A DNA stretch of 64,000 bases from Pictodentalium vernedei. Lineage: Eukaryota > Mollusca > Scaphopoda > Dentaliida > Dentaliidae. The notes below the pieces were generated by a model that saw nothing but the letters and a program-made list of their open reading frames with translations, had not been told where the DNA came from and did no database searches. Every line of letters starts with the position of its first letter. Position 1 is the first letter of the stretch. The stretch lies in assembly GCA_031216915.1 (NCBI GenBank), contig CM062296.1, positions 666,828,753 to 666,892,752 on the forward strand. The letters are read 5' to 3'. Below, in pieces: positions 55,335-64,000 of this stretch. The position numbers and the translations under genes are program-made.

Positions 55335-56886
55335 GTAAGTCAAATAGTGCTTAGTCCAATTCATGTGGTGTTATTTTATAATATCAGTAGTTCACTTTGC
55401 CATTTATTATGTTTGTCAGTTTTTATTTTCTGCCTTTACAGCCAAAAGAGCATCAAGTGTTACCTCTGTATGTTTTTCCATGCAGCTGTCCATCCATGTG
55501 GATGGATTTTAGTTTTTGCCTAGTCTTTAGAGTGCAATGATTTGTAATCAGATAGTTTTTCATATGATCACAAAACTTGAGTTTAATTTTCAGAATTTTA
55601 GTCAAAGTAGTTCCATGATTATGGGTCCTGATTATGCAAAAACTTACTTATTTGGGGGTTTCATGCAATATATTTTTTTCTTTTGGCATAATAATTTGGA
55701 AATTTTAAAGTTTCTGTGTTTATTAAAAAAGAAACATTATCTTTTTTGATGTCTGTTATGCCATGGTTATGGCTCTTGATTGTAGAAAAAGTTATTTGTT
55801 ATTTTTAGGTGTCAGCACAAAACTTTTAGTTTTCTTTTCATTGATTAAAGTGTTAAAGTTTCACTAACAAAAGCCAAGTTTGATTTTACTCATGACCCTT
55901 TATTTTGCCCAAATTTTGTTACATTTTCAATTAAGTTATTATGTTAAAAAAAAAAGATTTAAACAAGTAAGGACATTTTAATCCTTCCAATACATTCTTT
56001 CTGCTTTGAATCTTTTTTTAACTTTAATCCAGAATGTTGTAGAATTTTAACCAGTTACACAATACACTAACTGCAAAATTTCATTTGCAACTTTTTTAAA
56101 ACAAATTTAGAATAGTTTTGTTTATATACTATAGAGTTTGTGCAGTATTTCTCTTCTTCCTCTCACAATTCCTTTAAACTGGTTCTTTGCAGTGAGTTGG
56201 CCACCTGGTGTCTTGATAAGGAACGTTGTTCATTGGAAATAATCCTTTTTTAACAAGTTCATTAAACACACCCCGTATATGTAAAAGCCACCAAATAATC
56301 CCAATTGTAATTTTTCATCAAAAAACATAACTCATGACCTTGTAATGTAAGATGTCTATCAAGCTTGGTCTGAGGAGGGTTCCTAAGCTAGATATCACAA
56401 CTGAAAAATATAATTAGGACTGGGTGGTTTTTCGGTTTTCCAGTTTGGTTCCAGTTTTTGCGACAAACCAGAAAACTGAACTGCAAGACCCCGAAAAAAT
56501 TGACCAAACGGGTTTACTGTGTTTGTGCATAAACTGATCAGACTACCTTACTGGGAGGAAACTGGTCTAGTGACAGATACAGACTCTCATCACTTAGTCT
56601 ATCTGGCAAAGGGGCAAATACTTCGTGATCTCATTGTCACATTTTCTTCCTTATTGACCCCTCCACAGGATGAGTCAATAAGGGCGAAAATGTGACAATG
56701 AAAATACACCATAGTTGAGATGAACCTTATTCATTTGTTACCCTGATTTATGGGTTTTTTTCTTACTAAATAGGCTTAGCAACTGATCTCCTAGAACAAA
56801 AAAGGAAGTTGGACTGAACCCAATACAGACAGGGTTTTTGTGGTGAGTGGTGTCGTGCAAACTATTGCAGATTTTTTCCAAGTTAA
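55335..56886. other. Start of last visible dynein intron, no feature recognised
   Basis: AT-rich DNA with short ORFs of no family. A small inverted segment occurs at about 56628-56703 (CTCATTGTCACATTTTC / GAAAATGTGACAATGA). Confidence 0.45.
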
Positions 56887-57534
56887 CCCTTTGATACTTT
56901 AGTACGTCTTATGATGTACAAAATCAAACAGTGCGTTGATACTTTTGTGTGTCTTATGACGTATGAAATCAAACAGCGCGTTGATACTTTTATATGTCTT
57001 ATAACATACGAAATCAAACAGCACTTTGTTGTCATTTGTTTTATTATTTTTTGATTTTTTAAAGTTTTTACCTCAATTCCTATTTTCTCTTGAAAAGTGC
57101 TCAGTGACAACCATTGAGCCAAATGTTATCGCAGCATAAAATACTAATATAATCCTGCTGTCAACCTTCTTAACTGGTTAAACGCTAGAAGCCACTATCA
57201 GGGTTTTCAAAAAATGTGGATACCAGAGCAAAAGCCAACACTTTCCTTGCTTACATTTCATATTCAGTCAAACACAATATTTTGTTTATATAAATTTGTT
57301 ATATTACAAATTATTGGAGAGTGCCTCTGGGCACTCTCCAATAATTTGTAATAAATAAGTTTTGAATAACAAATTCAGACCACCAAAAATAAGCTAGCCC
57401 TCAACCAGATAATAACTAATGTGAAAAATATCTTATTTGTACTTTCCGACGTTTGATGTCGCATTTTGAAAAACGTTGAAGAAACTGAATTCCCAGTCAC
57501 TTTTGAACGTCAGGATAATTAAAGTCTCAAAGGG
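56887..57534. mobile_element. TTAA-flanked element with central foldback, 648 bp
   Basis: TTAA at 56883-56886 and 57535-57538, ends CCCTTTGATAC / TCTCAAAGGG. Near the left end a ~60-bp unit (GTCTTATGATGTACAAAATC) occurs three times in tandem. The central palindrome is CAAATTATTGGAGAGTGC / GCACTCTCCAATAATTTG (57307-57348). Longer than the other TTAA elements, perhaps with further DNA inside. Confidence 0.65.
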
Positions 57535-57732
57535 TTAAGGAGCCTGAAATGTTATTTTATCATCTATTCTTAACACAAAGCAAAACCGGACCAAAACAGT
57601 TTATTTTTATACAACAACCAATGGCCCAGACTGGCTGGTGCTAACTCAAAAATTAATCCAGGTCCAAACACAAAATTTGCATGCAAAACCCCAAAAATCA
57701 AGTCCTATCTGGTCCTCCGTTATTTCAAGATC

Positions 57733-57744
57733 TGCGCATGCGCA
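57733..57744. promoter_or_regulatory. NRF1-like palindrome in family-2 DIRS terminus
   Basis: TGCGCATGCGCA is kept, while much of the surrounding terminal repeat differs from family 1. CGAAATTGGCGC follows about 25 bp later, as in the other termini. A promoter role is inference. Confidence 0.45.
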
Positions 57745-58080
57745 GTATCCAGTAAGGAACCGAAATTGGCGCAAACCATCATTCTTTGTTTGGCCCTAAA
57801 GTCAGCAACATTAACTGACATCTGTGCTTTTAAATCTCATTTTTGAGGATGCCAGACACAATTCAATTGTAAAATTGGTGGATCCAAGGACATAAATGGA
57901 TGATGGAAGTGAACTAGGGTGGTTTGGAATGTTCAGGACTGTAACTTTATAATTTTTATCAAAATTATTTCATGTTTCCCAATTTCGGATCATGGGCCTG
58001 ACATCATCATTCTTGCTAATGATTTATCCACTGTTTGTTAACTGTTCCTTCCCTATCTTTTCTTGAAGTCCTCCTGTTAA

Positions 58081-58309
58081 CCCTTTACCCAACCTAGACG
58101 ATATCAAAATTTATTATTTTAAATATCATTTTTTAAATTTTTTCAAACAATTTCAACATGTGACCCCTCATTGGAATGAGCTCGGCGAGATTGTTCCAAA
58201 GAAGGGTCACATGATATGGTTTTGTTGAATTCTTATGAAAAATAATATTTTTTCAGCTGCTGAATTTGCATATTACGCGGCAGATGCGGGTGATTCATTG
58301 GGTGAAGGG
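58081..58309. mobile_element. TTAA-flanked palindromic MITE, copy P5, with empty-site control
   Basis: 229 bp between TTAA sites (58077-58080, 58310-58313), ends CCCTTTACCCAACC and TTGGGTGAAGGG, inverted relative to 2802-3041. The equivalent position in the DIRS at 39785 reads CCTGTTAAACTC with one TTAA (40282-40285), so the insertion duplicated or used exactly TTAA. Confidence 0.92.
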
Positions 58310-58903
58310 TTAAACTCCCAAGCTTTTTGGCTTATTTTTATTGAAACTTTTTTAAAAATTCTTGGGAGTTTAACGTGTTTTACAGAATGTTTATTCTGTT
58401 TATCCCCATGGTTACATCCTCACCCTAGGAGTGTTGGGTCGTTTGGGTCATGCATCTTCTATCCGATGTATCGTTTTTTCTTCATATGAAGATCTTGCTT
58501 TACATTTGGTAGCTTTAAAATCGGTTACTGACTTTGGGCCTTTTTGTTCTGTGCCTGATGTCTTGTTTCCGTTTTTTTTCCTTGATGTTGTTTACATTGA
58601 CAACGTCCTTAAATATATGTAGTATTTAGTTATTATTCCTGTAGGATTGTTGTAAGATACATGTTTTAATATTCCGGTAGTGTAGCTATAATTTTTGGAA
58701 TTTTGTCCACACTTGGGCTCAATCAGGATACCCTTGGGCTCTTCATGTTCCTTTTGAGAACTTGGGCTTTTGTCAAAAAAATTTTCAAAACAGTTTTTGA
58801 ATTTAATTTTTTGATTTTGATTTTGATTATTGATTATTATGTATCTTTATCATATATTTATTTTGGAGTTTCTGGGAGTTGATCGACTTGGTTTTGATTA
58901 ATT

Positions 58904-60487
58904 ATGAAAGCTTATTGCTCAAAATGCAAGGCGAGGAAGTCTTCCTCAGATTTACAGGCATGTCATTCAAGTTTTTCAGTTTCTTTTTCAGAGGAACAAG
59001 AACATGGTGATGGTTATGTGACAAAAGTGTGCTACCGTCATTGCGCTCTGATGAGCAAACTTCTGCTATGATCATAATGCACACACGACCGCATCCTAGC
59101 TACCCATCTTCGGATATCCAGCCTGCTGCGTGAAGAAGGAACCATTTTTTGCCCGTGAAGTCAAACCATCCGGTAGCTAAGGAAACGAGGCCTCGTTCAT
59201 CGGGACGTTTGGAGAAGAGATCCGTCCCAGGAGCAGCAAGTGGCTAAGAAACAGAAAACCGCTGCTCCTCAGGCCTCGATGACGGACTTGCTGTCACAGA
59301 TTGCGCAGCTGATCGCAGCATCCCAGCAAGTGCAGGAGCAGCCTCCCTCAGACTCAGAATCTAACCTGTTGGACAGTGCTGGGTCGGTCCAGTCGTCTGT
59401 TCACGCAGATGCAATGGACCGAGATTCCCAACTGGTTCACTCGGATGGTGAAAGGAATAAGGAAGAGGATTACCCTTCCCTTTCGGAACAACACATGGTT
59501 GCGATGGATTTCACCCATCAATACGACCCTGAATTTGTTCCTCCGAATCAGCGTGCTGGGTCAACAAGAGAGAAACCTCTGGAGTCTCTAGATGCAGACT
59601 TTATCCGGAGGAAGGAAGAAGTTCTTTCTTTCCGGGTTCAGTCTAGGCAGGTGTCGCAGGCCTTCGGGCAGGTAGATGATGCCATATTTAACCTCTTGAG
59701 TGCTTGGAAAAAAAGGCGGTTTCTTGTCTACATCTTCCATAAATATACCGTTCCTTGGACCACGTTCATTCAACACAGTTGGAGAAGATGTACAGAGAGC
59801 TCCACTGCGTTTGGATGAGCAGGCCGGGGATTTCGATATATCCTTACCTGCATCATTCAGTATTCGCTCAGATGTAATGGAAACTGCAATTTCATCAAAC
59901 AGCGCAAATTTGGCCGCAATGTCCTCTGCAGATCACCTTACCAGAGCTATGGTGCAACGTCTCAGTGGGAAGGAATTTGAGGATGTCCGTACCTCTCTTA
60001 GAGTTCTTTCCAGGGCAATCATGCATACCATGTATAACTCTGCCCTGACAGTGGCTAATCTGGAGTTAATTAGACGTGATGCTGCACTTGCATTGTCATC
60101 ACTTATAGATGACAAGGTGAAAAGCTCTCGCCGGATTGCTCCGGTCTCCAGACATACAATCTTTGACGACAAGCTTTCGTTAGTATACAAACAAGCTACT
60201 AAGAAAGCCTCCAGTGCTCTGCTACTGAAGTCAGCGTCTCAAGAACCCGCTTCAGCAGACCGGAGTAAAGGAGGATGTTCCAAATCAAAATCTTCAAAAG
60301 GGAACTCCTCACGAGGGTAAAAGAAACCCTCATACAATTACTCCGGAGGTCATCAATATAGCAACTCGGGAAAGGGGCATAAGTTTGATCGGGACTATCG
60401 GTCACACGCCCCTAAGCTGACGGGGCGAGGATCTTCACGGGAAAGACATAGGTTCTCCTCCCATAAGCCTCGCAAGTCCTACAGGTG
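58904..60487 (+). pseudogene. DIRS family-2 ORF1, frameshifted
   Basis: It starts MKAYCSKCKARKSSSD, matching the MKGYCSNCNRKKSSSD start at 51625. Part of the N-terminal region is deleted and a stop follows. It resumes at 59240-59818 (QASMTDLLSQIAQLIAASQQ) and 59700-60320 (RLDEQAGDFDISLPAS, MSSADHLTRAMVQRLSGKEF, NSALTVANLEL), and ends at about 60487 after a basic tail. Closely similar to 41415-42935. Confidence 0.82.
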
Positions 60488-60489
60488 AT

Positions 60490-62463
60490 GTTCAAGACCT
60501 CTATTGCTTGCCAGTTGGCGGAAGGTTATCAAACTTCGCGAGAAACTGGATAGCAGTCACGGAAGATCAGTGAGTGAGAAGTGTAGTCTCGGAAGGCTTA
60601 CGGCCATCATTCCGAGCAAAACCCCTACTAACAAGATGTCCGCATTGGACAAATCTTCCGGTGGATCCTTCCAAAAAAGAGTCTCTCCCAGCGGAGGTAC
60701 AGGCTCTTATTAAAGGAAGCAATAGAGGTCGTCGAGAATTAGAATTCTCAGGGTTTTTACAGTCACCTGTTCCTCATACCGAAGCCAGATGGCTCGTTCC
60801 GACCAGTAATAGACTTGAGCTGGATAAACAAGGTTATCGTGGCTCCAAAGTTCTATATGGAGACCATTCGGCCAGTAAGAGCGAGCATTCGAGTGAACAA
60901 CTATGCGGCAAGCATAGATCTAAAGGACGCTTATTTTCATGTCTTGGTACATCCGGCATTCAGAAAGTGCCTACGGTTTGCCGTACAAGGGAAGGTTTAT
61001 CAGTTCAGAGCTTTGGTCTGAACCTGGCTCCCTTGGCATTCACTCGAATAATGAACTCCGTAATGTGATACTTCCGAGCTCATTCGTCTGCGGTAATGTC
61101 GGCTTACTTGGTCGACATTCTGCAGAGATATGGCAACAGAATTATACATCAGAACGATGTTCAGAAACAGCTTCTATTACTCTGATGTCTCGGTTTCATC
61201 GAGAAAAAGTCGGATCTAGCTCCGTCCAAGTCGTTCACTCACTTGGGAATGAGCTTCAAGACTCACAACAATCTGGTTCGTCTGCCGTTACCCAGAGTGA
61301 AATTAGTCAGTTGTTATGCTCGCTTTTGTCTACACTCAGACGCATTAACAGCGAGGGGATTCATGCAACTGATGGGGCTGTGCAAAGTGGCTGTGGATCT
61401 TATTCCGTTGGTCTGCCTGCGCACATGTCCCCTCCAGATATTCTTTACTCAGAACTGGAGTGTGAAGACGTATTCGCTCGAAACCAGTATTTGTTTTAAC
61501 GGATCTAGTAAAACAAAAGGTTCAGATTTGGGCAGATCTTCAATGGTGAACTCAGGGAGTTCTGCTGCAACTGCCGGATCCGGCTTTCACGATTATGACG
61601 GATGCTAGTCAGACAGGCTGGGGCGCAACCCTATGTTCTGCAGACTTGAAGTGTCAGGGTCTTTGGGACTCTCGGTTCCTAGAGAAACACATATTGACAT
61701 CAAAGAGATGATGTCAATATGGCTAGCACTTCAACATTGGATTCGTCTAACAGCGAACCTCCATGTTCAAATCCTGTCGGACAATTCTACAGTAGTTGCT
61801 TACATCAGGAACCAAGGCGGCACTCATCCGATTCCGTTATGCGAATTAACGGAGAGGATTCTCCTATATGTCATGAATCATGGCATTCATCTCTCTCTGT
61901 CATATATCGGGTCATCTGAACTTACTGGCAGACTCGCTCTCTTGGAAAGGTTGCCTGTTACCATCAGAATGGACTCTCAACAAGCAAATATTCAGACAGA
62001 TTTGCTACCAGTGGGATCATTCCATGATAGATCTTTTGCGACACACCTGAACAATTGGTTGCAGACGTTCATGTCGCCATGGCCAGATCATCGAGCATAC
62101 ACAGTAGACGTTCTATCGATCTCATGGGACAGAATGATAGGATATGCATATCCTCCAACTCCGTTGATTCAGCAGATTCTGTTAAAGATCAAACAGTCCT
62201 GTTTCAAAATTCTGCTAATAGCACCTCTGTCATCACAGAAACCTTGGATCAGTCTTCATAGGTTTCTGTTATGGGACGTTCCCTGGAAGCTTCTTCCATG
62301 TGAGGACCTTCTTTATCAGGAGAAGTCCCGCACACTGCACCACAACCTGGAAGGTCTCAACCTTCACATACTTCCGTTGTGCTGTCCTTCCTGCATGGAA
62401 AACATTTTACAGGATGAGCAGCAGACGCAATTTCTAACTGCAGGAGGTCCTCCTCTTCATTGA
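60490..62463 (+). pseudogene. DIRS family-2 RT, RNase H and downstream region, broken
   Basis: RT blocks appear in changing frames: SWINKVIVAPKFYMETI, SIDLKDAYFHVLVHPAFRK (60815-61021), a YLVDILQRYG-like active-site region near 61105 (first Asp of YLDD appears changed to Val), and HLGMSFKTHNNLVRLP (61243 onward). RNase H: IMTDASQTGWG near 61595, IKEMMSIWLALQHW (Glu), ILSDNSTVVAYIRNQGG (Asp) in a 276-codon frame from 61633. A region after RNase H (VDVLSISWDRMIGYAYPP; LIAPLSSQKPW) is typical of DIRS polyproteins, with unknown role. Several frameshifts. Confidence 0.82.
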
Positions 62464-63414
62464 ACTATGCAGCGAAGTGGAGGGTTTTCTTCCTTTGGTG
62501 TGAGGATTGGTTAATAGACGTATACGATCCGTCGATGCCAAATATTGCTGATTTCTTGGTCTACTTGTTTGACAATCTCAAACTGCAGCCTGTCACTATT
62601 AAGGGCTGTAGGTCTATGTTATCAGATACTTACGCTCACCATGATAACTTGGCTATTGGATCAAATACTTCATTATCCAAGCTAGTTAGGAATTTCTCTG
62701 TCAATAGACCAAGAACCCTCAGATTAATTCCTAAGTGGAATTTGGCTTGGGTTCTGTTGAAGCTCAAAGAAGCTCCTTTTGAGCCATTGGACATCGTAGA
62801 GTTCAAATTCTTGACCTATAAAATGGCGTTTCTCTTAGTCTTTGCATCTGCTAGAAGAGTCAGTGAACTTCATGCCTTATCTGTTGATGACTCTCACTAC
62901 CGTAGTGTGGGTAATACCATTACCCTCACTACAGAAGTGGGATTTTTGGCTAAGAATCAGATTCCAGACAAGCAGCCGGAGCCTATTATCATTAAGGCTC
63001 TACCGTCCTCCGATAACCATAGACCTTTGTGTCCAGTCAGGGTTGTGCACATTTATAAATGTCTTATCAGATTTTATTACAAAAAGGAAGAAAACGTTTC
63101 TTTCATTGATTCCAAACAGAAAGGATATTTTTGTTCATTCCGTTGCTAGATGGATTCAGTTGGCAATATGCATTGCCTATGAAAATCTATCTTCGGATCA
63201 ACGTTCTGTTAATAAGATATCAGCGCACAAGGTTAGAGCGCTGTCCACTTCTTGGGCTTATTCCAAGAGTATAGCCATTACTGATATCATGAAGGCTGCA
63301 TACTGGACACAGTCCTCTTCATTTACCAAGTTTTACCTGAGAAATTTAGAGTCCATCTCTGGTGACCTTAGATCTTTGGGTCCTCTTTCTGTTGCTCAGA
63401 ATATCGTCCATTAA
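62436..63414 (+). pseudogene. DIRS tyrosine recombinase, one frameshift
   Basis: Integrates the circular DIRS DNA by site-specific recombination, replacing an integrase. The N-terminal core-binding region is NYAAKWRVFFLWCEDW ... FLVYLFDNLKLQPVTIKG (from about 62462). The catalytic domain has FASARRVSELHALSVDD (first Arg, about 62850), then, after a frame change near 63115-63130 (stop at 63147-63149), KISAHKVRALSTSWAYSKS (HxxR, about 63220) and AAYWTQSSSFTKFYLRNL (Trp and Tyr nucleophile, about 63300). It ends at 63414. The true start lies a little upstream of the ATG at 62466, overlapping the preceding frame. One frame lesion separates it from an intact gene. Confidence 0.88.
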
Positions 63415-64000
63415 TGGTTACATCTATAGGTATTTAGGCTGCCCTTTCCAGCATTGACGCTGTTCCATTGCCCTCTTCATTCTGAGCAGATTTATTTCAG
63501 AACAAGGGGAAGTGGGGGGGATGGTTTTTCCCTTATGATCATCTGGCTTTATAGTGAAAAGCAAGGCAAGACCTCCTCCAGTGTCAGTTAAGTCCTGAGT
63601 CGGTGCTGGGATGGTTTAAATGAGTAGCTCGGTGTGAAGCAATAACTATGTCTCATTTATGTACGGTTTTTAAAGTGTAGCTCACTGTGAAGCATTTGTA
63701 TATGTCACGTGTCAAATTAATATACAATGCTCGGACACTTTCAAATGAGTATAAAGAGTCTCATTCTCTGAACTATCTTTATATATTAGTTTTCCTTCTC
63801 TGAATTAGCATAATGGGTTATGCTGGCATTAAATGGAGAATTATATATTATGTAATACTCAATTACATTGTTGGTGTTGTGCCTTTTTCTTTTCTCGTAA
63901 AGGAGAAAGACATATATAATTCCTATCTTCTTCTATTCTCCTTCAGGAGATATTCTTTACTGAAGTAATTGAGAGATTGGATTTTCCTTTATGTTCTAGG
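63415..64000 (+). other. DIRS 3' leader, incomplete
   Basis: Corresponds to 11236-11800 and 44560-46250 in the other DIRS elements (GGAAGTGGGGGGGATGG, GACCTCCTCCAGTGTCAGTT). No internal complementary region is reached before the window ends. Confidence 0.75.

Larger units (their letters stand above)
57603..64000 (+). mobile_element. DIRS retrotransposon, family 2, near complete, cut by window end
   Basis: Left terminal repeat (ATTTTTATACAACAACCAAT) with TGCGCATGCGCA at 57733-57744, then a 5' leader, ORF1 pieces from 58904, RT, RNase H and a conserved downstream region to 62463, and tyrosine recombinase to 63414. A 3' leader follows to 64000; the internal complementary region and right terminus should lie just beyond. 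A TTAA MITE sits in the leader (58081-58309). Damage is limited to several frameshifts and stops. Confidence 0.9.

Overview
This is animal nuclear DNA: AT-rich, with small conserved exons joined by GT-AG introns inside a dense carpet of transposable elements. The repeat types suggest a marine invertebrate, most likely a bivalve or other mollusc. They include many DIRS retrotransposons, elements with ~160-bp tandem modules ending near CCTCTTGTTT, TTAA-flanked palindromic MITEs and long G homopolymers. The host assignment is inference.

Only one host gene is visible. Nine plus-strand exons between 3924 and 55334 encode 572 continuous residues of an axonemal dynein heavy chain, closest from memory to DNAH1 (inner-arm I1/f class). 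They run from the microtubule-binding tip through the second stalk helix and AAA5 into AAA6. Every junction is GT-AG, the phases match and no exon is damaged. The gene continues past both ends of the window, so all other features lie in its introns.

Layout: 1-3923 upstream intron (hAT fragment, DIRS end fragment, antisense DIRS reverse transcriptase relic, TTAA palindromic MITE). 5204-12202 and 21709-28700 are two nearly identical ~7.0-kb DIRS elements that lack the reverse transcriptase palm but keep inverted termini and the internal complementary region. The second lies inside a helentron-like element with tandem repeats (20165-29231). 29970-32383 holds a LINE 3' end and a 944-bp tandem duplication. 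32649-38326 holds MITEs of several classes, one of them containing a SINE and a second MITE. 39785-46630 is a degraded DIRS of a second family, inserted in a MITE and itself hit by a tandem-repeat element. 47164-48340 is a non-autonomous hAT with an 8-bp target duplication. 48853-50432 (minus) is a Crypton tyrosine-recombinase pseudogene. 51001-54941 is a DIRS fragment with an intact 711-residue ORF1. 57603-64000 is the most complete DIRS: ITR, ORF1, RT, RNase H and tyrosine recombinase, cut by the window end.

The best leads are the RT-less DIRS pair, which seems to have moved in trans after its genes had decayed; the perfect record of a circle junction in its internal complementary region; an NRF1-like palindrome kept in DIRS termini; a MITE inserted at +5/+6 of a dynein splice donor; and a group of TTAA-flanked palindromic MITEs, one with an empty-site control inside the window. 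All identities and family calls were made by eye, without database searches.
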